From: CBFCZU01 sp965602635
GTDB taxonomy: Bacteria > Planctomycetota > Phycisphaerae > SM23-33
DNA: 15,434 bases
Direction of reading: 5' to 3'
NCBI GenBank assembly: GCA_965602635.1
Contig: CBFCZU010000087.1
Coordinates: 1-15,434, forward strand
Numbering within the stretch: the first letter of the stretch is position 1; each line of letters begins with the position of its first letter. Positions 1 to 5,976 of this stretch are shown one piece after another. Under the pieces are notes generated by a model. The model was not told the origin of the DNA, made no database searches, and saw nothing but the letters and a program-made list of their open reading frames with translations. The position numbers and the translations under genes were made by a program.

Positions 1-18
1 GTCCTCGAACGACAGACC

Positions 19-24
19 ATTATA
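19..24 (-). promoter_or_regulatory. Possible -10 box (TATAAT) pointing out of the window
   Basis: The minus strand reads a perfect TATAAT here, which is rare in DNA this GC-rich. At a spacing of 17 the -35 position reads GTCCGA, which is a poor match, and no TGn extension is present. If real, it would drive a leftward gene outside the window. It is listed only because of the perfect hexamer. Confidence 0.2.
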
Positions 25-67
25 CGCCGATCGGCGGCACCTCGGACGGCGGCGCCCGCGGCCGGGA

Positions 68-163
68 CGGGCTAGCCCTGAGCAAGAGCGACGTAAGTCG
101 CTCGCGTCGAAGCCCGCAGGGCGGATGTTGCACGCGCATCGTGCAACATCCGGGCTAGCCCTG
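68..163 (-). repeat. Three-hairpin palindromic repeat, left copy (REP/BIME-like)
   Basis: Read on the minus strand, this unit has three inverted repeats in order. HP1 (122-152) is a 13-bp perfect stem, CGGATGTTGCACG, around a 5-nt loop. HP2 (112-122) is GCCC-TGC-GGGC. HP3 (86-103) is a 7-bp stem, GAGCGAC, around a 4-nt loop. The unit is bordered by direct copies of CGGGCTAGCCCTG at 68-80 and 151-163, whose core GGGCTAGCCC is itself a palindrome. Positions 92-158 match the reverse complement of 15368-15434 at 62 of 67 positions. The unit lies directly behind the leftward UbiA-family gene, and the TAG stop of that gene (155-157) is inside the bordering palindrome. No T-tract follows HP1, so a classic intrinsic terminator is unlikely. 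A REP/BIME-like or MITE-like element, or an mRNA 3'-end stabiliser, fits better; this is inference. Confidence 0.8.
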
Positions 164-1072
164 GACCCAGCAGCGCGCCCAATCCTGCAACTGGTGGCCC
201 CAGTAGATCACGACCACGACGGCGGCGACCCAGATGAGCACCGTGGCCTGGAACGGGCGGTCGTTCAGGATTATGTCCATCGGGTCGATGTAGCTGCCCC
301 TCATGGACAGCATGGCGAAGCGGAAGACGCCGTAGATCACGACCGGCAGGGTGTAGATCATGAAGTTAGTGCCGAAGCTCCGCACGGTGCGACCGCTGGA
401 GGCATAGAGCAGGAAACCCATGATCGCCACGGCCGCCGAGAGGGTGATCAGGTGGGTCAGCAGCTCGGGCTTGTAGCTGGCCAGGGTAAAGCGGTGCTCG
501 CCGGCCTCGTCAATGCCGCCCACGGTCGCGATCTCGTTGCACCGCTTGCAGAAGCCCATGAACAGGCAGACGGTGAAGGTGCAGACGAACAGCCAGGGGC
601 TGACGACGACGGGTATGGCCACCGCCCCGGCCACTGCCCGAAGCACGAAGCCCAGGGCGATGCAGATGACGTCAAGCAGCATCCTGTGCTTCAGCGCCAG
701 GGTGTAGGCCGCCTGGAGGAGCAGGTAGGCGGCGACGACGGCCAGGACGCGGCTGTTGGCGGCGAGCGCGACGCCCAGCGCCGACAGCAGCAAGATCGCC
801 GCGATCGCCACGGCGGCCCGGACGCTCACCCGCCCCGATGCCAGCGGGCGGTTGCTCTTGGCCGGGTGCCGGAGGTCACGCTCGCGGTCATGAATGTCGT
901 TGAACACGTACGCCGCGCTGGAGGCCAGGCAGAACGCCACCGTCGCCAGGGCCGCCTGATACCAGGCGCGCGGATCGCACACGCGCATGGCGAATACCAC
1001 CGGTGCGAGAACCAGGACGTTCTTCGTCCAGTGAGTTGGCCGAATCAGTTGGATTATCGTCTTTGGCTTCAT
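155..1072 (-). CDS. UbiA-family polyprenyl-phosphate phosphoribosyltransferase (DPPR synthase-like)
   Basis: This 305-residue integral membrane prenyltransferase has the UbiA-type Asp motif NDIHDRERD at residues 58-66, followed by KSNRPLASG (72-80). The second conserved block, YTLALKHRMLLDV (123-135), and the late DPMDIILNDRPF segment (263-274) resemble decaprenyl-phosphate 5-phosphoribosyltransferases more than quinone or heme prenyltransferases. Members transfer ribose-5-phosphate from PRPP to a polyprenyl phosphate at the inner membrane. In mycobacteria this is the first step toward decaprenyl-phosphoryl-arabinose. About eight or nine hydrophobic segments are visible. The gene lies 127 bp downstream of wecB on the same strand, so co-transcription is plausible. 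The start at 1072 lacks a strong Shine-Dalgarno sequence but gives the conserved N-terminus (LIRPTHWTKN). No DprE1/DprE2-like partner is in the window, so the end product is unknown. The stop codon falls in the repeat that borders the gene. Confidence 0.87.
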   Translation of the reverse strand: MKPKTIIQLIRPTHWTKNVLVLAPVVFAMRVCDPRAWYQAALATVAFCLASSAAYVFNDIHDRERDLRHPAKSNRPLASGRVSVRAAVAIAAILLLSALGVALAANSRVLAVVAAYLLLQAAYTLALKHRMLLDVICIALGFVLRAVAGAVAIPVVVSPWLFVCTFTVCLFMGFCKRCNEIATVGGIDEAGEHRFTLASYKPELLTHLITLSAAVAIMGFLLYASSGRTVRSFGTNFMIYTLPVVIYGVFRFAMLSMRGSYIDPMDIILNDRPFQATVLIWVAAVVVVIYWGHQLQDWARCWVQG

Positions 1073-1199
1073 CGCGCTTCGATCCGCTCGTCGGCGACCG
1101 CCCCGAGAGCCCCGAGGCGCCCGCGCAGCCTTGACACCCGCCCACCCGGGGCGGTGTTCGCGACAAAAGGTTTATCGGCCGATTGGCCCGGAGGCAGCT

Positions 1200-2294
1200 T
1201 CAAAACTCGGCCTTGTCGAGCACCTCGGCGATCCGCTCGGCGGCGTGGCCGTCCCACAGGGGCGGAGTTTCGCCGGCGGGACCCGCCCGGGCGACGCTCT
1301 CCCGGTAGGCCGAAATGATCCGCGCCGTCTCGGTCCCGACGATACGGTTCGACCCTACCTCGACCGTCACCGGCCGCTCGGTGTTCTCGCGCAGCGTCAG
1401 GCAGGGGACCTTCAGGATCGTCGTCTCCTCCTGTATGCCGCCCGAATCGGTCAGCACGACCCTCGCCGAGGATGTCAGCCTGAGGAAGTCCAGATACCCG
1501 GCCGGGTCTATCAGCCGCAGGCCGCTCATCGCCTCGACCCGACCCATCAGGGAGAACCGCTCGAGGCTCTTGCGCGTCCGCGGGTGGATCGGGAAGATCA
1601 CCGGCAGCTCCGCCTGGATGACCTCCAGGGCGGTCATGATCCTTCCCAGCGCGGCCTGGTTGTCCACGTTGCCGGGGCGATGAAGCGTCAGCACCGCGTA
1701 CTCGCCGGGCGAGACGCCCAGCTCGTCCAGGATCGGCGAGCTGTCCGCCTTGGCCTTGTTCCTCAGCAGCGTGTCGATCATCACGTTGCCGACGAGGCAC
1801 ACCCGCTCGTCCGGCACGCCCTCGTTTCGCAGGTTTCGCACGCCGCTCTCTTCGGTGCAGAACAACAGGTCGGAGATCGCGTCGGTGAGGATGCGGTTGA
1901 TCTCCTCGGGCATCTTCCGGTCGAAGCTCCTCAGCCCGGCCTCGACGTGGATGAGCTTGACGCCCTGCTTGACCGCCACGAGCCCGCAGGCGATGGTGCT
2001 GTTGACGTCGCCCACGACCAGCACCGCGTCGGGGCCGCGCTCGAGCACGACCGGCTCGAAGGCCTTCATGATGGCCGCGGTCTGGACGGCGTGCGAGGCA
2101 GAGCCCACCCCCAGGTTGATGTCCGGGGCCGGTATGCCGAGCTGGTTGAAGAACAGGTCGCTCATCCGCTCATCGTAGTGCTGGCCGGTGTGGACCAGCA
2201 GCGGCTCGATGCGCGGGTGGGCCTTGTACGCCTCCATGAGCGGGGCGATCTTCATGAAGTTCGGACGGGCGCCGACGACGTTTATGACCTTCAT
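1200..2294 (-). CDS. wecB: UDP-N-acetylglucosamine 2-epimerase (non-hydrolysing)
   Basis: This 364-residue cytosolic enzyme interconverts UDP-GlcNAc and UDP-ManNAc for surface-polysaccharide synthesis. The N-terminal GARPNFMKIAPL (8-19) and HTGQHYDERMSD (35-46) are hallmark motifs. Candidate catalytic residues are Asp96 (VVGDVNST), Glu118 (HVEAGLRS), Glu131 (PEEINR) and His205 (TLHRPGNVD). The UDP-binding block DSGGIQEE (283-290) is followed by LRENTERP (301-308). Length is normal for the family. The reading frame stays open up to 2426, but the start at 2294 gives the conserved MKVINVVGARPN terminus and has AGAGGA a few bases upstream. The gene diverges from the aminotransferase at 2480 and is followed by the UbiA-family gene. 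No WecC-type UDP-ManNAc dehydrogenase is present, so UDP-ManNAc may be used directly. Confidence 0.96.
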   Translation of the reverse strand: MKVINVVGARPNFMKIAPLMEAYKAHPRIEPLLVHTGQHYDERMSDLFFNQLGIPAPDINLGVGSASHAVQTAAIMKAFEPVVLERGPDAVLVVGDVNSTIACGLVAVKQGVKLIHVEAGLRSFDRKMPEEINRILTDAISDLLFCTEESGVRNLRNEGVPDERVCLVGNVMIDTLLRNKAKADSSPILDELGVSPGEYAVLTLHRPGNVDNQAALGRIMTALEVIQAELPVIFPIHPRTRKSLERFSLMGRVEAMSGLRLIDPAGYLDFLRLTSSARVVLTDSGGIQEETTILKVPCLTLRENTERPVTVEVGSNRIVGTETARIISAYRESVARAGPAGETPPLWDGHAAERIAEVLDKAEF

Positions 2295-2352
2295 TCCTGG
2301 TCCTCTAAACAGGGCTCGCCGCTGGCAGTGCGGCATCAGACTTATCGGCGCG

Positions 2353-2377
2353 GTTGCCCGGCGGCATGAAGGGCAAC
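2353..2377. promoter_or_regulatory. 7-bp perfect inverted repeat in the divergent wecB/aminotransferase region
   Basis: GTTGCCC (2353-2359) and GGGCAAC (2371-2377) form a perfect inverted repeat separated by 11 nt, about 22 bp centre to centre. It is located in the 185-bp space between the divergent wecB and aminotransferase starts, where a shared operator would be expected. It could equally form a small hairpin in either leader transcript. No confident -35/-10 pair was found on either strand of this region, so an operator role is a guess from position and symmetry. Confidence 0.3.
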
Positions 2378-2479
2378 TGAGACTCTCGCCCCGCCGGTCG
2401 GATTCACATAAAGACCCCCGCCGCAACTTCCGAACCTACAGTAGGCGACCGGCGAGGCCGCAGCGGAGAAGGTGCACCC

Positions 2480-3733
2480 ATGAGCGAGCAGTGGAACATC
2501 GACGTCTCGGGGCGAATCCGGCGGCTGCCGCCGTATCTGTTCGGGCGGCTGAACGCCCTCAAGCACGCCGAGCGCGTCGCCGGGGTGGACGTGATCGACC
2601 TGGGCATGGGCAACCCCCTCGACCCCCCGCCGCAGGAGGCGGTCGAGAAGCTCTGCCAGGCGGCCCGCGACGGGCGGAACCACCGCTACGGACCCTCGGC
2701 CGGCCTGCTCAACCTCCGCCGCGAGGTCGCCACGATGTACCAGCAGCGATACGGCGTCTCGCTCGACCCCGAGACCGAGGTCATCGCCGTCATCGGCTCG
2801 AAGGAGGGCTTCTCGCACCTTTGCCTGGCGCTGATGGGCCCGGGCGACACGGCCGTGGTGGGCGACCCGTACTTCCCGGTGCACGTCTATGCCGTCGCCC
2901 TGGCCGGGGCAAACGTCATCAACGTCCCGCTGGGCAACGACGAGGCATTCCTCAAGCGGATCGCCGACGTCGTTGAGCACCTCTACCCGCGCCCAAAGTG
3001 CCTGATCCTTAACTTCCCCCACAACCCGACCGCCATGACCGTCGCCGACGTGGGGTTCTTCGAGGAGGTCGTTGACCTGGCCCGGCGAACGGGCATCTAC
3101 GTCATCCACGACTTCGCCTACGGGCGGACGTGCTTCGACGACTACGCCGCGCCGTCGTTCCTTCAGGCGCCGGGCGCAAAGGAAGTGGGTGTGGAGTTCG
3201 TCACGCTCTCCAAGCCCTACAACATGGCCGGCTGGCGGCTCGGCTTCTGCGTCGGCAACGCCGAGATGATCCGCGCCCTGGCGACGATCAAGGGCTACTA
3301 CGACTACGGCATCTTCCTGCCGATCCAGATCGCCGGCATCATCGCCATGCGCCACTGCGAGCAGGCGGTCGCCGACCAGGCCCGGACCTACCAGCAGCGG
3401 CGCGACGTGGTAGTCCCCGGGCTGCGAAAAGTCGGCTGGGAGGTCGATTCGCCCCGTGCGGGCATGTTCGTCTGGGCGCGCGTCTCGGAGGAGCACCTCG
3501 CCGGCGAGGGCACGATCGACTTCTCACTCCGCCTGCTGAAAGAGGCCGAGGTCGCCGTCTCGCCGGGAAGGGCCTTTGGCGAGAACGGCGAGGGCTACGT
3601 CCGCATCGCCCTGGTCGAGAACGCCTCGCGCCTCAGGCAGGCGGTCCGCCAGATAGACCGGGCCCTGAACAAGGGCATCAAGAGCCCCTCGGCCGCCAGC
3701 CGGAAGAAGAAGCTCACGAAGGCGTCGCGCTAG
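2480..3733 (+). CDS. alaC: Class I/II PLP aminotransferase, AlaC-like (alanine/glutamate-pyruvate type)
   Basis: This 417-residue cytosolic fold-type I aminotransferase has its PLP lysine at Lys245 in TLSKPYNMAGWR. Other cofactor residues visible are Asn182 (HNPTA), Asp211 and Tyr214 (HDFAYGR), and the substrate-carboxylate arginine Arg375 (YVRIALVEN). The N-terminal RIRRLPPYLFGRLNALK and the phrase DLGMGNP resemble E. coli AlaC, as recalled from memory, and the related LL-diaminopimelate aminotransferase group. AlaC moves an amino group between glutamate and pyruvate. The start has AAGGTG 5 nt upstream (2469-2474). The last 25 or so residues are Lys/Ser/Arg-rich and lie outside the catalytic fold. 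The gene diverges from wecB and precedes the WecA-like gene by 117 bp. It is probably a metabolic neighbour and not a PLP sugar aminotransferase of the DegT family, whose motifs are absent. Confidence 0.85.
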   Translation: MSEQWNIDVSGRIRRLPPYLFGRLNALKHAERVAGVDVIDLGMGNPLDPPPQEAVEKLCQAARDGRNHRYGPSAGLLNLRREVATMYQQRYGVSLDPETEVIAVIGSKEGFSHLCLALMGPGDTAVVGDPYFPVHVYAVALAGANVINVPLGNDEAFLKRIADVVEHLYPRPKCLILNFPHNPTAMTVADVGFFEEVVDLARRTGIYVIHDFAYGRTCFDDYAAPSFLQAPGAKEVGVEFVTLSKPYNMAGWRLGFCVGNAEMIRALATIKGYYDYGIFLPIQIAGIIAMRHCEQAVADQARTYQQRRDVVVPGLRKVGWEVDSPRAGMFVWARVSEEHLAGEGTIDFSLRLLKEAEVAVSPGRAFGENGEGYVRIALVENASRLRQAVRQIDRALNKGIKSPSAASRKKKLTKASR

Positions 3734-3766
3734 AGACGGCGGGTTCGCGCCGCCCTGGCAGCGCCA

Positions 3767-3795
3767 TTGTCAACTTTCCCGCAAGAGGCTAGAAT
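3767..3795 (+). promoter_or_regulatory. Sigma70-like promoter for the WecA-like gene
   Basis: TTGTCA (3767-3772) and TAGAAT (3790-3795) each match the consensus at five of six positions and are separated by exactly 17 nt. Transcription would begin near 3802, in the 117-bp gap after the aminotransferase. The hexamers overlap two upstream in-frame start candidates (TTG at 3767, ATG at 3794), so a transcript made from here would have to use the ATG at 3851. This is the best promoter match I found in the window. Confidence 0.65.
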
Positions 3796-3850
3796 GCCAC
3801 CGGCCGGCGAACGGGAAACGTTGGGGTGGCGCCGAACCGGGAAACACCCC

Positions 3851-5017
3851 ATGGCCACAGTGTACTCGCCAATCGAGGTGCTGGACGGCATCTGGCCGCT
3901 GGGAGTCCTCGCCTACGGCGTCTCGGTGGTGGTCACCCCCGTGGTCAGGTGGATCGCATACCGCGCCAACATCGTTGACCGCCCCGACGCCGGGCTCAAG
4001 CCCCACGCCCGCCCGACCGCCTATCTCGGCGGGCTGGCGATCTGCGTGGGGTTCCTGGTGGCGATCTTCGTCGGCGTCGCCGGCTGGCCCGACCTCTGGC
4101 CGCTGGCGGGAGCGATCGCGGCGGCGGCGGTCATCATCACCTTGACCGGTCTGCTGGACGACCTGCGCGAGCTGCCGCCAAAGTACAAGGTCATCGGACA
4201 GGTCATCGCCGCCGGTGTCCTCTTCGCGGGCCTGTGGACCATCGGCATTCACGTCTCGGCCGCCAGGATGTTCTTCTCCATCGTCGGGGTGGAGCTGCCG
4301 GTCTGGCTGGCCGTGACGATCTCAGCGGGCGTCACCGTGGCGGTGATGGTCGCCGCCTGCAACGCCACCAACCTCCTGGACGGGCTCGACGGCCTCTGCG
4401 GGGGGGTCAACGGAATCATCGCCCTGGCGTTCGTCGCCCTGACGGTGTACCTGGCCTGCTATGGCCACCACGACACCGGGCCCGATCAGTTCCGCGTGAT
4501 CCTCAGCCTGGCCATGGCGGGGGCGGTGCTCGGGTTCCTGCCGTACAACGCCCCCCCGGCGAGCATCTTCCTGGGCGATGCCGGCTCGATGCTGCTGGGC
4601 TTCTTCGTCGCCACCATGCTGATGCTCTTCGCCATAGAGGGCACGCTCCGCTGGTTCCTGGCCGCCGGGGTCATCTTCGGGCTGCCCATCATCGACACCG
4701 CCCTGGCGGTCGTTCGCCGGATGCTGGCGGGGGTGAACATCTTCGCCGGCGACCGGGGGCATCTTTACGATCAACTGGTCGATCGCGGCATGAGCATCAA
4801 GGCAGTGGTGGGGCTGTTCTACCTGCTGGCGCTGCTGGCGGCGGCACTGGGTGTGCTCCAGTCGATCTTCCTGAGGACGCGGTACGCCATCCCGCTGGAC
4901 GCGGCGATATTGGCCGTCATCGTCGTCATCCTGGCGGCCAAGGGGATGTTCTCGCCCAAGGGTCAGCCCGGGCCCGGCGCCCCTGCCGAAGAGGAGGACA
5001 GCTCCCCGGACGCGTAG
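3851..5017 (+). CDS. WecA/MraY-family undecaprenyl-phosphate sugar-1-phosphate transferase
   Basis: This 388-residue polytopic inner-membrane enzyme starts a lipid-linked glycan by moving HexNAc-1-phosphate (typically GlcNAc-1-P) from UDP-sugar to undecaprenyl phosphate. Family motifs appear in order: VDRPDAGLKPHARPTAYLGG (42-61), Asp103-Asp104 in GLLDDLRELPPKYK, NATNLLDGLDGL (171-182) and FLGDAGSMLLGF (240-251, Asp243). The cytosolic loop GDRGHLYDQLVDRG (300-313) corresponds to the His-containing loop of WecA/TagO-type members. About ten or eleven hydrophobic segments are visible. The C-terminal tail (after about 366) is acidic and Pro/Gly-rich. The frame is open from 3767, but the promoter at 3767-3795 makes ATG 3851 the best start. 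A WecA/TagO-type role fits the surrounding glycosyltransferases better than MraY, since no murein genes are nearby. Confidence 0.9.
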   Translation: MATVYSPIEVLDGIWPLGVLAYGVSVVVTPVVRWIAYRANIVDRPDAGLKPHARPTAYLGGLAICVGFLVAIFVGVAGWPDLWPLAGAIAAAAVIITLTGLLDDLRELPPKYKVIGQVIAAGVLFAGLWTIGIHVSAARMFFSIVGVELPVWLAVTISAGVTVAVMVAACNATNLLDGLDGLCGGVNGIIALAFVALTVYLACYGHHDTGPDQFRVILSLAMAGAVLGFLPYNAPPASIFLGDAGSMLLGFFVATMLMLFAIEGTLRWFLAAGVIFGLPIIDTALAVVRRMLAGVNIFAGDRGHLYDQLVDRGMSIKAVVGLFYLLALLAAALGVLQSIFLRTRYAIPLDAAILAVIVVILAAKGMFSPKGQPGPGAPAEEEDSSPDA

Positions 5018-5047
5018 CAGCCCCCTTCCAGTGCCGCCGCCCAGACC

Positions 5048-5076
5048 TTGCTCCGGCCCCTCGATCACGCGAGAAT
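5048..5076 (+). promoter_or_regulatory. Weak candidate promoter upstream of the GT2 gene
   Basis: TTGCTC (5048-5053) and GAGAAT (5071-5076) are 17 nt apart and resemble the better promoter at 3767-3795, sharing an AGAAT-type -10. Matches to consensus are only 3/6 and 4/6. Transcription would begin near 5083, just ahead of the Shine-Dalgarno sequence at 5085, giving an unusually short leader. The gene may simply be read from upstream. Confidence 0.25.
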
Positions 5077-5084
5077 CGCCTCAG

Positions 5085-5090
5085 AAGGAG
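5085..5090 (+). promoter_or_regulatory. Ribosome binding site that sets the GT2 start
   Basis: AAGGAG lies 7 nt ahead of ATG 5098. The same frame is open back to 4234 across the end of the WecA-like gene, so this site, together with the typical GT2 N-terminus that follows, decides the true start. Confidence 0.8.
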
Positions 5091-5097
5091 CCGCGGA

Positions 5098-5817
5098 ATG
5101 ACCGATCGCTCCAGCCGGCCCAGACTGAGCGTGTTCTTTCCCTGCTACAACGAGGAGGGGAACGTCGAGCGCGTCGTCGGGGAGGCCCTGGACGTCCTTC
5201 CCTCGGTCAGCGACGACTTCGAGATCATCATCGTCAACGACGGCAGCGGTGACCGCACCGGTGAGATCGCCGATCAGCTGGCGGCCGCCGACGGGCGAAT
5301 CCGCGCCGTCCACCACGAGACGAACAAGGGCTACGGCGCCGCCCTGAGGAGCGGCTTCGCCGCCGCCACCAAACAGCTCGTCTTCTACACCGACGGGGAC
5401 GGGCAGTTCGACATGCGTGAGCTGTCGGAGCTGCTGCCTCTGGCGCGGCGATACGACATCGTCAGCGGGTACCGGATCAACCGCCAGGACAACGCCATCC
5501 GAAGGCTCAACGCCTTCATGTGGGGCAAGCTGGTGCAGGCGCTGCTGAGGTTCCGCTGCCGCGACGTCGATTGCGCCTTCAAGGTCTACAGGCGCTCGAT
5601 ATTCGATGTGATCGAGCTGAAGTCATCCGGCGCGCTGATTGACGCGGAGATCCTCGCCCGGGCGACCAGGGCCGGCTGCACGATCGGCGAGCTGCCGGTC
5701 CACCACAGGCCGAGGATCGCCGGCGAGCAGACGGGGGGAAAGATCACGGTCATCCTCAAGGCCTTCAGGGAACTCATCGAGCTTCGCAGCGCGATCCTTT
5801 CCACCGTTCCCAAGTAA
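5098..5817 (+). CDS. GT2 glycosyltransferase, dolichyl-phosphate-mannose-synthase-like
   Basis: This 239-residue GT-A-fold enzyme opens with LSVFFPCYNEE (10-20), followed by the nucleotide-binding VNDGSGDRT (46-54, Asp48) and the metal-binding DGDGQFD (99-105, Asp99/Asp101). The middle contains the DVDCAFKVYRR block (156-166) and SGALIDAEILARA (177-189), as in DPM1-like or polyprenyl-phosphate glycosyltransferases. Such enzymes transfer a hexose from a nucleotide sugar to a polyprenyl phosphate at the cytosolic face of the membrane. No C-terminal transmembrane pair is present, so it would be soluble or peripheral. It follows the WecA-like gene by 80 bp and precedes the GT4 pair. The acceptor might be undecaprenyl phosphate or the growing lipid-linked unit; the sequence does not decide this. 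Confidence 0.9.
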   Translation: MTDRSSRPRLSVFFPCYNEEGNVERVVGEALDVLPSVSDDFEIIIVNDGSGDRTGEIADQLAAADGRIRAVHHETNKGYGAALRSGFAAATKQLVFYTDGDGQFDMRELSELLPLARRYDIVSGYRINRQDNAIRRLNAFMWGKLVQALLRFRCRDVDCAFKVYRRSIFDVIELKSSGALIDAEILARATRAGCTIGELPVHHRPRIAGEQTGGKITVILKAFRELIELRSAILSTVPK

Positions 5818-5846
5818 TCGCAGGCAACGACTGTCGCGCGCCCAGC

Positions 5847-5874
5847 TTGCCCAGGTGGTATTGAATGCTGTAAC
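5847..5874 (+). promoter_or_regulatory. Weak candidate promoter upstream of the first GT4 gene
   Basis: TTGCCC (5847-5852) and TGTAAC (5869-5874) are 16 nt apart, and the -10 is preceded by TGC, as in an extended -10. Each hexamer matches at four of six positions. It falls in the 159-bp gap before the GT4 start at 5977, a sensible place, but the match is modest. Confidence 0.25.
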
Positions 5875-5976
5875 GTGACGGGCGAACAGACCGCGGCGGG
5901 ATGGCGCGGGGCGCCGGCCAGTTCCGCTGGCCGACTGACACGCCGAAGCATGTGGGACGCAGAAAGAGGTCGCCGG

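Noticed and set aside
1131..1159. Perfect -35 hexamer TTGACA on the plus strand at 1131-1136.
   Set aside because: No -10-like hexamer occurs at 16-19 nt (GTGTTC at 17 nt), and it would point antisense into wecB.
1134..1160. Bulged hairpin around 1134-1158, between wecB and the UbiA-family gene, as a terminator.
   Set aside because: Pairing needs a bulge and no T-tract follows on the minus strand, so it is not supported as an intrinsic terminator.
1172..2349. Shared 8-mer GCCGATAA on the minus strand ahead of both the UbiA-family gene and wecB.
   Set aside because: Eight bases shared twice is weak evidence, and no -35 element accompanies either copy.
125..2369. Two long plus-strand open frames (125-1318 and 1131-2369).
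   Set aside because: They lie antisense to the UbiA-family and wecB genes, whose motifs are unmistakable. Their translations are rich in His/Arg/Asp/Gln, typical of reverse-frame shadows.
2342..3496. A minus-strand open frame of 384 codons.
   Set aside because: It is antisense to the AlaC-like aminotransferase and shows only shadow composition with no recognisable domain.
3735..3760. GGCGG/CCGCC hairpin after the aminotransferase gene as a terminator.
   Set aside because: Only a 5-bp GC stem without a following T-run; such stems are common by chance in this base composition.
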